Virus record (IMG/VR): IMGVR_UViG_3300034198_019998
Coordinates: 1 to 55,908 of that record
Length of the DNA stretch: 55,908 nt
Reading direction: 5' to 3' (one strand)
DNA from: a virus
The notes under the pieces are model-generated. The model worked only from the letters and a program-made list of their open reading frames with translations, was not told the origin of the DNA and ran no database searches. The translations under genes were made by a program, and so were the position numbers. This document shows positions 15,900-23,654 of the stretch, piece after piece (the stretch's first letter is position 1; every line of letters starts with the position of its first letter).

Positions 15900-16100
15900 T
15901 TATTCACCGCCACTAATGGCTTCACGAAGCCCGTGGAGGTATTGATCACGAGCTACCGAGTCCTGTACGTAACGATCGTGCAGATGCGCGATTTCGTTGG
16001 CGGACTTACCCATCGCGTGGAGGTGGGTGATAAATCCGTGCTGTCTAGCCGCGGAGATAAGCGCGTAAGCTTGCTTTAATTGTTCTTCTTGGGGATTCAT
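15900..16100 (-). CDS. small helical protein (66 aa)
   Basis: MNPQEEQLKQAYALISAARQ...: an all-helical, charged small protein with one K-Q-A motif, filling the gap between the beta-rich structural gene and the helix-turn-helix gene. No family recognised. Spacings of about 30 bases on either side fit an operon. Confidence 0.55.
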   Translation of the reverse strand: MNPQEEQLKQAYALISAARQHGFITHLHAMGKSANEIAHLHDRYVQDSVARDQYLHGLREAISGGE

Positions 16101-16133
16101 AAATGATTATAGTGGTTGGTTACAATCTAAACA

Positions 16134-16940
16134 TTAACGCCCGTAAGCGATGACAATAACCTGCGAAGTCGACGCAAGATCCGTACTATTGTTGTCATCA
16201 AAGAAAATGCACCCGCCCGTGACGGTCTTCGTACCGTCATAACTAAGAGTAGTACCATCAGCGTTCAGAGTAATCGCAGTATAGTGCACGATCGTAGTAA
16301 ATCCGGTCTTCACTACCAGAGTAGTACCATTCACGGCAGGAACATAAATAATCTGCTGCCCGAGCGTTTCGTTGGTGTTTGCCGCGACCGTGCTGACCGC
16401 GAAGCGCGCGGTGACAGAAGATTCAACGGTAACAGCAGTAGCCGCTACGTTTCCAGTCGCCTTTACGAGTACCCAGGACTCAACCGTACCAGTTGTGTGG
16501 TTGACAACTTCATCAGCTTCAAACCCCGCGGCAGTAAGCACGGTGTTAGCGTTAAAAGCTGTTTTGAGGTTGGCGGCCGTAGCGCCAGCGTTAGCTCCGA
16601 TAGTCACAGAAGTTGCATCTGCAATCGTGAGCGCCCCGTTGCTATTCAGCTCAAATATTTGAGGAGATTTTCCAGGGAGAGTGAAGGTGATATAGTCGCC
16701 GTCAGTACCAGCAGCCTTGACGTGGACAAGAATATGACTTGGAGTCACCGCGGCAGTACCCAAATCCGAAATCGCAGGACCTTTCACGACCTGGATAAGC
16801 CCACGAGAAAAATAATCCGAAACATTAGCAATGGTCTTAGGATCTTCCGCTAAAGTCAGCGTCCCATTCGACGCAACAGTGTGCGTGTAGCGCCCAAAAC
16901 TAAGTGTAAGGGTTTTTCCAGAAATGTTTTTAATAGTCAT
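16134..16940 (-). CDS. beta-rich virion structural protein (268 aa)
   Basis: I chose ATG 16940 (MTIKNISGKTLTLSFGRY) over a TTG at 17000. The protein is dominated by threonine, valine and alanine in short strands, with almost no charged helices (TIGANAGATAANLKTAFNAN; TTLVVKTGFTTIVHYTAITL). This composition is typical of phage head-decoration, tube or fibre proteins. No HK97 capsid motif seen. It directly follows the RNA polymerase fragment gene in the same operon direction, which argues that the operon is a late, virion one. Confidence 0.6.
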   Translation of the reverse strand: MTIKNISGKTLTLSFGRYTHTVASNGTLTLAEDPKTIANVSDYFSRGLIQVVKGPAISDLGTAAVTPSHILVHVKAAGTDGDYITFTLPGKSPQIFELNSNGALTIADATSVTIGANAGATAANLKTAFNANTVLTAAGFEADEVVNHTTGTVESWVLVKATGNVAATAVTVESSVTARFAVSTVAANTNETLGQQIIYVPAVNGTTLVVKTGFTTIVHYTAITLNADGTTLSYDGTKTVTGGCIFFDDNNSTDLASTSQVIVIAYGR

Positions 16941-17007
16941 TATATTTAAACTGTTCGTGCGGTGATAACTCAACTTAAAGGAACCTGCAGGAAAAGGCAA
17001 ACAATTT

Positions 17008-17724
17008 TTAATCAGGCAATTTCAAAGTCTTTCCATCCAGATCTTCTGGGCTCATGTACTTTAATTTGCCGGTACTTCTTTGACGGAAAAGTTGGTATAG
17101 TTTCCCGTCAGAACCGATCTTAGTTCCCCACGCCATCCGCGTGTCGATACCGATCTTTTCCGATTCTGGACCTTCAAGCGTAGACAAGAATCCGAACTGA
17201 GATCCATGAATGGCCTGCATATCTTCAGTAATTGCCTGGTCACTACCAATACCCCCTGGTCCCATCTGGGTCGCTCTCCTGGACTGCTCCATTAAATGTA
17301 GAGGGTTTATCTCCTCCAAAGGCGCACTGAGGGGATTACCCAGAAGCATACCATTTGCGTACCCATCAAACATGAATGGATGCAACATTTTTAGGTTTTT
17401 GCGTTTAGCCGACATGTACATGAGCTTTTGGCGAGTCTTGTCAGCATCGAGCTTTACGCGCTCCGCCAAAAGCTTATCCGTGGTATGAAATCTTTTGAAT
17501 ACCAAGCTGTCACGTTCGTCCGTAGGCTCTAAGCCTCTATTGACAGCAAGAAGCTTCTCCGTCGCAGCCAGTAACCCGTCCACACCTACGGGGGCGTATT
17601 CTTCCCCATCGTCGTCAGGATCCTTGCGAGGTTGCACCTCGGGTACTGTTTTACGTAATGCATTTACGACAGGTGATACCGCAGCATTCTTCGTAATAAT
17701 GTTATATATGTCTTCCCGGGTCAT
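17008..17724 (-). CDS. rpoB: RNA polymerase beta subunit, central fragment (238 aa)
   Basis: This is the part of a multisubunit beta subunit around fork loop 2. Residues 140-158 (NPLHLMEQSRRATQMGPGG) align without gaps to NPLSEITHKRRISALGPGG of bacterial RpoB. Residues 172-193 (IHGSQFG...LEGPESEKIGID) align to the VHP.H.GR...ETPEG.NIG segment. Upstream, PTDERDSLVFKRFHTTDKLL matches the D.ID.LGNRR region. The residues equivalent to E. coli H526 and S531 are Q147 and T152, so rifampicin resistance is expected. The fragment stops about 45 residues beyond that segment. No catalytic C-terminal beta or beta-prime is present here. Gap of 18 bases to the kinase-fold gene. Confidence 0.8.
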   Translation of the reverse strand: MTREDIYNIITKNAAVSPVVNALRKTVPEVQPRKDPDDDGEEYAPVGVDGLLAATEKLLAVNRGLEPTDERDSLVFKRFHTTDKLLAERVKLDADKTRQKLMYMSAKRKNLKMLHPFMFDGYANGMLLGNPLSAPLEEINPLHLMEQSRRATQMGPGGIGSDQAITEDMQAIHGSQFGFLSTLEGPESEKIGIDTRMAWGTKIGSDGKLYQLFRQRSTGKLKYMSPEDLDGKTLKLPD

Positions 17725-17742
17725 TGTGGGATGTGGGGCGAT

Positions 17743-18591
17743 TTAGAGGTTTGCCAATAGACGCCGTAAATAATCGATAGGATTCCTTCCTTCCGTTGTG
17801 GCTTTGTGCTCTCCCCTTAGTTTTTCAAGAGGTTGAAACTTGAAAGGCATGGGGTCGCTAATTACTGGGCGACCTTCTGCAGTCCACATTACATTGTGTG
17901 GGCGCCTAGTGTCTAAATTAAAATCCCTAATCTTATACCTCTCAGTATCGGTTTTAGCGACCAATTCGCCTCGGGTGTTTTTCTTGGAATTGAGGAGCGA
18001 ACGTAAAGGTTCTACACTTTTAGCCTCCGGCCTACCGGTACGCCAAAGATTCCGTATCTCGTCATTTAAGTAGCCGCGCTGCTCCGTCCGATACGGAGTG
18101 GTTTCAAGTTTTTGCAAATTCTTCGACGCCTGCACTAAACTGCGCATTCGTGCACGCAGAGCGGAAGAAGATATACCTTCCTGCAATCGCTCTACAGTGT
18201 AGCCGGTTGGATGCTGCGCGAACACCTTGGGAAAGATGTCCGGATTACTCTTCATGATGTTAACCCGCGTGGGGATATCAACGTCACTCAGCATGCTAGT
18301 AACTTTGCCAGGACCGAGTACGTTAGGGCTAGTAAACTCCGAAGATAACGGACTCTTGAAGAAAGTCTTGGTTGCCGTAGGCCCAACGCCTCCAGTGAAT
18401 GAGGGGAATACGGCACCCTCAGCGCCCACGCCGAGAGGGTTCTTGGACGTCAGTCGTACTTTGCCTGCCGGGATGACATTAGCCAACCTGTGCTGATTAC
18501 CTCGCGACAACTGCTCAACCACGCGCAGCCACTTGGGGGAAGCCGCCTTTATGAGTTGGGAGATCCGCACTGGGCTTTCAACGTGGTTCAT
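17743..18591 (-). CDS. kinase-fold protein between RNA polymerase pieces (282 aa)
   Basis: A protein-kinase-like fold is suggested by a glycine loop at residues 54-62 (GVGAEGAVF), a lysine pair at 75-79 (TKTFFK), a hinge-like YTVERLQEG at 131-139, a catalytic-loop-like DFNLDTRRPHNVMW at 223-236 (D227, N233) and ISDPMPF at 244-250 in the position of DFG. HRD and DFG are altered, so activity is uncertain. An N-terminal LIKAASPK carries the K-x-A-A/S motif of this operon. It overlaps the beta N-terminal gene by ATGA. A role in modifying RNA polymerase or host proteins is inference. Confidence 0.6.
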   Translation of the reverse strand: MNHVESPVRISQLIKAASPKWLRVVEQLSRGNQHRLANVIPAGKVRLTSKNPLGVGAEGAVFPSFTGGVGPTATKTFFKSPLSSEFTSPNVLGPGKVTSMLSDVDIPTRVNIMKSNPDIFPKVFAQHPTGYTVERLQEGISSSALRARMRSLVQASKNLQKLETTPYRTEQRGYLNDEIRNLWRTGRPEAKSVEPLRSLLNSKKNTRGELVAKTDTERYKIRDFNLDTRRPHNVMWTAEGRPVISDPMPFKFQPLEKLRGEHKATTEGRNPIDYLRRLLANL

Positions 18592-21290
18592 GAATTAAGG
18601 CGTGCGCGTGCTTGTTCTAAATCTTCGGATGCTTGCTTAAGCATTTGGGAAAAGGATGCAGCTTTCTCAACCGGCTGCGGCATCCACGAGTAAGGCATCT
18701 CTTCCCCTCTCAGTTGTCGCGCGGCCCTCTCCGGGACGTGTCCTACCAATCCTTCGGGTGTGTCTTCCAGTCGGTAGCGTATCGCGATATCCTTCCGGTG
18801 TTTGTCCGCCGGAGTTATGTCGGTATCGTTTGGGTCGAAGTGAGAGCTGTTTAGGTATGCGTTGTAGTGTGCATACCTCAGCTTCTCCAGCGTAGCGTTA
18901 TCGACGGTGATTGGCTGTAAATCCGATGAGTGCGTAGAAGGGGTGTAAAAAATATCCTTACCCTTCCTATCCTTGATGCGCTTTACCAGTTCGTCCAATA
19001 CCGTACTTGGATCTTCCACGTCGACAGACAATTCGACTTCATTAGTGTGCGGGTTGTTCACGGCCAGACCTTTATGTCCCAGCTCTTCCAGTATCTGGTG
19101 GAACTCCTTACGCAGGCCCATCCCTTGAGTCTGCTCGCCGGAAACAACGAAGTTATATGCAGCTTTCTCCTGGCCCGGGTATTTAGCTAGATACCCATGG
19201 TCCCCCCAAGATTGGAAACCCCTGTCTTTATAGAATTTTAGAAGTACGTCAGCCGGTACGGCTTTATCGGCCATTGGATCTGGCTTCACTACAAAAGCTC
19301 TGTCCTGCCCCTCTAGCATGTCTAATAGTGTGACCAGCGCGGAAGCCAACCCCTTACGCCTATGGTCCGTGCGGGTTTTTAACGCTGTTATCTCAGACAC
19401 TTTGTCAGAAAAATCTTGGACGGCGATATGCGCTCTGGGTGATTGATCAACGTCGTCCTCAGTCGCAGGTAGCGCATATACTCGAGATTTGTCATTTATA
19501 CGCCCAAGGACCAACGTATCCGGGTTACCGCCAATATCCAGATCCCAAGACTCTTCAATGTCTGGAGTAGCAAGCATAGTTTCCCGCCCGCTGTCAGTTT
19601 CACCATAATTACGTATAACATTCGCTGTCTTAGCCAGGATGGCCTGCCTAGAATCCTCAGCGACGGCTTGTTTCGATAACGCATAAGCTTCGTCTACTTG
19701 TATTGTAGGCGGAATTTTAGAAGATGCCATGTGCAATCTGAAGCCAGTAGGCACATGGGTGACTCCTGGATACGGGCCTCCGGGAGAGTCGATGACCCAT
19801 TCGGTGGGGCGATCTGTCATTGAGCGCTGTATCAGAAAATGCTTGTGCCCGTAGCGCTTGGCGTCTGAGTGCGACTTGGCTTCGAGTAGCAATTGCAATT
19901 GTGCTGCTCTGTCATCTTCGCTAGCAGCTTTTTTGAATTTGCTGGATTTATATTCATCCATCTGACGCTTCAAAACGTCAGCGGATGATTCGTCCAGATA
20001 TACCAAAGGGTCGACCGCCCAGTTACGTAAGGCGTAGGCTCTTCTGGGGGTTGGGTTTTTCAGGAATTGAGACAAGTGTCTAGCCTTAAAGGACTTCCAT
20101 CTCTTTATCTGTCTATCGTCATCTCCCGTACGCTTACCATCAGCGTATCCGTAATACCAGTCTAACCAACCTAGTTGGTTACTACCAGGAGGCATCCATT
20201 CCTTTGGCCAAGAGCTCATCCCTGCAAGTCTATTACCTACGCGCCCATACAGGTTGCTGTATTGTTCTTGCAGATCAGAAGGTTTGAGATCCGGAGAAAA
20301 ATTCGTGTCAGGTCCGGTGTTATCAATTTCGTCCCACTCTTCCCCAGCACACTTAAACATGCACATATCCGTGAAGGCTTCAAAGCATTCGTCGGGAGAT
20401 AGGTCCGGCTTGAACTTCTCGGTGTGTGCGCGAGATGCAATTTTCTCCATCATTACTTCCCTGCCCGCCCAACGTGCCTGCCACTCCGCAGATTTGGACA
20501 TCGAGAAAAGATTAGGTAAATTCTTGCTGATTACCTTGGCGTTGACCTGTGCGTCGTCCAGTGACATCCTGACAGCTTTGACCTTGTCCTCACGACTAGC
20601 ATCAGCGGATCGCATCCTTGCAGGCACAAGCCTCTCGTAAGCTTTATCAAACACACGGGAGTCGTATTTAGCAGCATTTGCAGAAAATATCTCATCCCCC
20701 CACATTTTTTTGAGGCGATCGTCGGGTACTCCAAGGTCTTTAAGCAGGGAGTACATGTGCATGTTAGCCTGCCCAAGCTTAAGCCTGTATTGAGTGGTAT
20801 CGGGTTCGAAGCCTACCCGAAAAGCACCCCTGGACTGTTTAAGATTAAACTGCGTTTCCAGATTACCGTTGTTCTGCCTGCGGGTGTAAACCCCGGGAAG
20901 AAGGCGGGACTGCATGATGGTGGTGTACTCGTTACCACCATGGATAAAGGTTCCGCGATTGGTGAGGTAAGGTACCCGCATCAGGGATACCTTGTTCTCA
21001 TCAAGCATATCACCTGTCTTCTCATCAAACAGACGTACAGTACCGCGTAGTCGGCGGGACAAGTGGCGTTCCTCTAATAGTGCCTTTTTCTGCTCGTCTA
21101 ACGTGAAATTCTCCGGCCCGTCGTAATCAACATCTGCTACTTCCATACGCACACCTCCCCAAGACATGGGGTAAGATGAGATCAAAGCCTTTTTGGTGCG
21201 GTCGTAGATATCTGTCCGCGCAGTGTCAAAATCGCTAAAATCCCGCAATTTGACATTGGGGGGCATTTCTATTTCTTCGGGCGCAGGCAT
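18588..21290 (-). CDS. rpoB: RNA polymerase beta N-terminal piece fused to GNAT-like domain (900 aa)
   Basis: Starts at ATG 21290 (MPAPEEIEMPPNV); a longer frame would run through the terminator and promoter above. Residues about 60-200 match the RpoB N-terminal region: MRVPYLTNRGTFIHGGNEYT and LLPGVY (104-135) align to IPLMT..GTFVING.ER...SPGVF, followed by F..GFEPDTTQYRLKL. Residues about 357-430 (GWLDWYYGYADGKRTGDDDR...RRAYALRNW) look like an uncharacterised viral domain. Residues about 585-705 resemble a GNAT acetyltransferase, with EITALKTRTDHRRKGLASAL as the acetyl-CoA motif. K-x-A-A/S motifs recur (KKAASEDD, VEKAASFS, MLKQASED). The usual beta-2 lobe appears replaced. It probably acts in a phage RNA polymerase; the remaining subunits are not in this window. 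Confidence 0.75.
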   Translation of the reverse strand: MPAPEEIEMPPNVKLRDFSDFDTARTDIYDRTKKALISSYPMSWGGVRMEVADVDYDGPENFTLDEQKKALLEERHLSRRLRGTVRLFDEKTGDMLDENKVSLMRVPYLTNRGTFIHGGNEYTTIMQSRLLPGVYTRRQNNGNLETQFNLKQSRGAFRVGFEPDTTQYRLKLGQANMHMYSLLKDLGVPDDRLKKMWGDEIFSANAAKYDSRVFDKAYERLVPARMRSADASREDKVKAVRMSLDDAQVNAKVISKNLPNLFSMSKSAEWQARWAGREVMMEKIASRAHTEKFKPDLSPDECFEAFTDMCMFKCAGEEWDEIDNTGPDTNFSPDLKPSDLQEQYSNLYGRVGNRLAGMSSWPKEWMPPGSNQLGWLDWYYGYADGKRTGDDDRQIKRWKSFKARHLSQFLKNPTPRRAYALRNWAVDPLVYLDESSADVLKRQMDEYKSSKFKKAASEDDRAAQLQLLLEAKSHSDAKRYGHKHFLIQRSMTDRPTEWVIDSPGGPYPGVTHVPTGFRLHMASSKIPPTIQVDEAYALSKQAVAEDSRQAILAKTANVIRNYGETDSGRETMLATPDIEESWDLDIGGNPDTLVLGRINDKSRVYALPATEDDVDQSPRAHIAVQDFSDKVSEITALKTRTDHRRKGLASALVTLLDMLEGQDRAFVVKPDPMADKAVPADVLLKFYKDRGFQSWGDHGYLAKYPGQEKAAYNFVVSGEQTQGMGLRKEFHQILEELGHKGLAVNNPHTNEVELSVDVEDPSTVLDELVKRIKDRKGKDIFYTPSTHSSDLQPITVDNATLEKLRYAHYNAYLNSSHFDPNDTDITPADKHRKDIAIRYRLEDTPEGLVGHVPERAARQLRGEEMPYSWMPQPVEKAASFSQMLKQASEDLEQARARLNS

Positions 21291-21302
21291 AATGTCGTAG
21301 TT

Positions 21303-21332
21303 ACTATAACCCCACTCAAGGCAAGTTATCAA
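21303..21332 (-). promoter_or_regulatory. sigma70-like promoter for the RNA polymerase operon
   Basis: On the minus strand TTGATA (21327-21332) and TATAGT (21303-21308) are separated by 18 bases, each one mismatch from consensus. Transcription would start near 21296, giving an almost leaderless message for ATG 21290. It lies just below the terminator of the previous operon. Confidence 0.6.
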
Positions 21333-21347
21333 TGAGCGAATACATAA

Positions 21348-21381
21348 AAACAAAGGCCAGGATTTATCCTGACCTTTGTTT
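21348..21381 (-). terminator. intrinsic terminator
   Basis: Fifteen-base arms (21348-21362 with 21367-21381) around a four-base loop, with one G-T pair. On the minus strand it ends in a run of five T's. It ends transcription of the 323-residue gene 11 bases beyond its stop and isolates the RNA polymerase operon. Confidence 0.8.
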
Positions 21382-21391
21382 CTTTGTTCTA

Positions 21392-22363
21392 CTACTTACA
21401 CCCCAGAGATTTCAGGGAGCGCAACTGCTCGAACAGGAGCGGCGAAATGCTCTCCTCTCCGTAGCGGTCAGCGTCGCTCCACACCCAAGGCAGTTCGATC
21501 AGCCCCTGAGGGAGATCTTTACTGCTGGTGATCATGCGCTCTTCGAGAGAAACATATCCCCAGGAGGAGATACAGTTCTGCGCATAAATCCACTGAGCGT
21601 CGGTACTGTCGAGTAATGCCTCGACGGCCTCTGCGTATTCGAACGCGCAGAAGTCTTCGCCGACCACGTCGGTGGCCATCTTCCAACCGATTGGGATACC
21701 CGTCGGCTGAAGATTCTCCACGCGTTTTTTCGTGAGGGGGTTGTAACCCCAACTATTTTCCGCAGCCATACCGAACAAGCCCCCCGTGGAGGAGGCTTCC
21801 TGCGCAGGGATCACCCACCGAAACGGCTGGTCTCCCTTTGTTATGGGGTGGCCCGCGTACCGATTAATGAAGTCCGGCGCCTGAACCTGATACTTGTTCA
21901 GAAGCTCATACGACAAGTCGGGCCCCGGATATTGGGCCAGCCCTACCGCCACAGGCACCCGGGGGTGGGGGCGGACAATGTGACGACCGCCTGGGCTGGA
22001 TAATAACGTGTGCCGATTCGGTTGCTGCTTACGCGCAACCTCGAAGCTGGGCTTCTTATCGCCCATTACCCAGATGCGCCCTTTGTTAAGCGGGAGGACT
22101 TCCGCGCGAAACTCCAGGCCGTTTAGAACCTGGAACCACTCGCCTTTCTTCTTCTGATAGACAGGAATAACCTGCCCTGGGGCTACGAAGAAGGGAGCTG
22201 TGTCCTTCCGCAGTCTTGCGACCATTTCGAACCGCACCAACAAGTGCGGTGTATGCTTTAGGATGTCCGTGAAGGTTTCGGTATATTCAATACCATCCAT
22301 TCCCTCAATTACTGCGGAGAATTCGCTGCCCTCAAACCATTCTACATTTTCCAAGTCGTCCAT
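21392..22363 (-). CDS. hypothetical protein (323 aa)
   Basis: A soluble protein starting MDDLENVEWFEGSEFSAVIE, rich in tryptophan, proline and glycine, ending SLKSLGCK. It has no membrane segments and no motif I can assign. It is flanked by a terminator below and by a small membrane ORF above, so it may be a single-gene unit. Its position between the recombination and the RNA polymerase regions gives no clear hint of function. Confidence 0.65.
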   Translation of the reverse strand: MDDLENVEWFEGSEFSAVIEGMDGIEYTETFTDILKHTPHLLVRFEMVARLRKDTAPFFVAPGQVIPVYQKKKGEWFQVLNGLEFRAEVLPLNKGRIWVMGDKKPSFEVARKQQPNRHTLLSSPGGRHIVRPHPRVPVAVGLAQYPGPDLSYELLNKYQVQAPDFINRYAGHPITKGDQPFRWVIPAQEASSTGGLFGMAAENSWGYNPLTKKRVENLQPTGIPIGWKMATDVVGEDFCAFEYAEAVEALLDSTDAQWIYAQNCISSWGYVSLEERMITSSKDLPQGLIELPWVWSDADRYGEESISPLLFEQLRSLKSLGCK

Positions 22364-22375
22364 TGTTTTTTAGGG

Positions 22376-22528
22376 TTAGTAGTTCCACATCGCTGCCGCA
22401 AATATTACAGGTACAGCGATGACTAGCAGCGGGTACATGACCTTAACTGCCGATATTATATGCAACAAAATAGGGCTGATCGCGTATATTGCGATCAGCC
22501 CTATCATGACGAGTAACACACTCTTCAT
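22376..22528 (-). CDS. possible small membrane protein (50 aa)
   Basis: From ATG 22528 (MKSVLLVMIGLIAIYAISPI) the frame is almost entirely hydrophobic, enough for two membrane helices, and stops 12 bases above the next gene. However, its coding part contains a 13-base perfect hairpin with a T-rich tail that looks like a terminator, and no ribosome-binding site is seen. It may be a real small gene, or open by chance. Confidence 0.4.
   Translation of the reverse strand: MKSVLLVMIGLIAIYAISPILLHIISAVKVMYPLLVIAVPVIFAAAMWNY
22471..22503 (-). terminator. strong hairpin, likely terminator
   Basis: Perfect 13-base arms (TAGGGCTGATCGC at 22471-22483 with 22491-22503) around a 7-base loop. On the minus strand it is followed by TTTTGTTG. 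Its position about 65 bases beyond the stop of the 22567-23169 gene fits an operon end. Confidence 0.65.
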
Positions 22529-22566
22529 CAGAGTTATGTAACACAAGCAGATGCCCTGTAGCAGGG

Positions 22567-23169
22567 TCAATCCATTTGCGTTACACGCCCTGCGGAACCC
22601 CTACTTGGAGGAGAGATCTTGACACGATTGCCCTGAAGTTCGTGCACGTAGAACGCACCACCAAGAGTATCACCGGCCTGAATCATATCGACTTTATCCA
22701 GTTCCCCGATCAGCTGTTGGAGCTGTTGCTTGGATACTCCCACAGGCACGGCTACAAATTCAACTTCACCCGTAGACACATTGATTACAACTTCGATATG
22801 TTGCAAATCATGTAGCGCTGCGGGCGCAGAAGTCTTAGACGTGTAAGCATTAGAGGGAAGGATATCCACGGCAATAATCTTTCCGTCTTTCTCGTGAAGG
22901 AGAAAGTCCCGGGAAGAAGAAAGCGTGTCAAAGCCATTCCGTACTACTCCAGGACCAGCCTGCCCCTCGGCTCGCTTCCAAACATGCTTCGTACACTCGC
23001 TAGAAACTGGTTTGTAATTTCTAGAAACGTAGTAAAAGAAGAATTGCGTATCGCCGCCTCCCTCCTCGTCCATTTTAAAATCTGGAGGTAAAACTCTTAC
23101 CGCGTAGATCTTTTTAGTTCCAATGCGTTTTACTTTACGCAATCCCACCTCAGGTGTTGTTGTAGTCAT
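22567..23169 (-). CDS. hypothetical protein (200 aa)
   Basis: Starts at ATG 23169 (MTTTTPEVGLRKVKRIGTKK), two bases below the previous stop. It has a basic N-terminus, a middle part with aromatic strands and a C-terminus of beta type (GGAFYVHELQGNRVKISPPS). No domain recognised. It is probably the last gene of the recQ operon. Confidence 0.6.
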   Translation of the reverse strand: MTTTTPEVGLRKVKRIGTKKIYAVRVLPPDFKMDEEGGGDTQFFFYYVSRNYKPVSSECTKHVWKRAEGQAGPGVVRNGFDTLSSSRDFLLHEKDGKIIAVDILPSNAYTSKTSAPAALHDLQHIEVVINVSTGEVEFVAVPVGVSKQQLQQLIGELDKVDMIQAGDTLGGAFYVHELQGNRVKISPPSRGSAGRVTQMD

Positions 23170-23171
23170 AA

Positions 23172-23654
23172 TCAATCTATTATTTCATTTTTCTCGTAAG
23201 GAATGCCATTGGCCTCATAATAAAGCATCATCTCGATGATGTCAGACTTAGTCAAACCCTTTTTACAAACAGCGCAAGAACCCACATGGTAAAAGTGCTT
23301 CTTGTCAAAACGGAACCCATGAGGGTCTACACAAGGATCTAGCCACCCAATCACCGAACGACATCTCACGCAGACCAAGCGCGCCTGGTCTACGAAATCG
23401 TTACGGCAAGGAGGACACACCGGGTCAATTGCGGTTATGTGCCCCGTGTTTACAATTGCTACCCGCTCGCAGGGAACGAGCTTGTTACACGCACACCTAA
23501 CTTTACTAGGGTCCGCTTCGGGATCTGCAACCGTGCTAGGCTTGCCCATCTGCGCAAGCAAACCAACAACGTCTTCAGCTGTTGGTTTCGGGTGCGTCTT
23601 TGACCATGCCAGAAACACTTCGCGCTTTTTGGTGGCTTCTTCTTCAGGATTCAT
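23172..23654 (-). CDS. multi-cysteine zinc-binding protein (160 aa)
   Basis: Cysteine pairs occur as CAC, CPPC, CVRC and CAVC (with single cysteines between) across residues 53-130, enough for two zinc sites. The N-terminal 50 residues are helical; the C-terminus (KSDIIEMMLYYEANGIPYEK) is a helix. It overlaps the start of the recQ region by 11 bases. Possibly a nucleic-acid-binding partner of the helicase, by position only. Confidence 0.6.
   Translation of the reverse strand: MNPEEEATKKREVFLAWSKTHPKPTAEDVVGLLAQMGKPSTVADPEADPSKVRCACNKLVPCERVAIVNTGHITAIDPVCPPCRNDFVDQARLVCVRCRSVIGWLDPCVDPHGFRFDKKHFYHVGSCAVCKKGLTKSDIIEMMLYYEANGIPYEKNEIID

Noticed and set aside
16284-16853. 189-residue plus-strand frame
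   Set aside because: It lies fully opposite the beta-rich structural gene, has basic low-quality composition and no ribosome-binding site.
17008-21290. Complete RNA polymerase beta subunit with frameshifts
   Set aside because: Each piece has its own start and stop with short overlaps, and foreign domains lie between, so it is not a simple sequencing-error frameshift.
21291-21353. N-terminal extension of the beta fusion
   Set aside because: It would run through the terminator and the promoter; the sequence MFLCIRSLITCLEW has no relation to the family.
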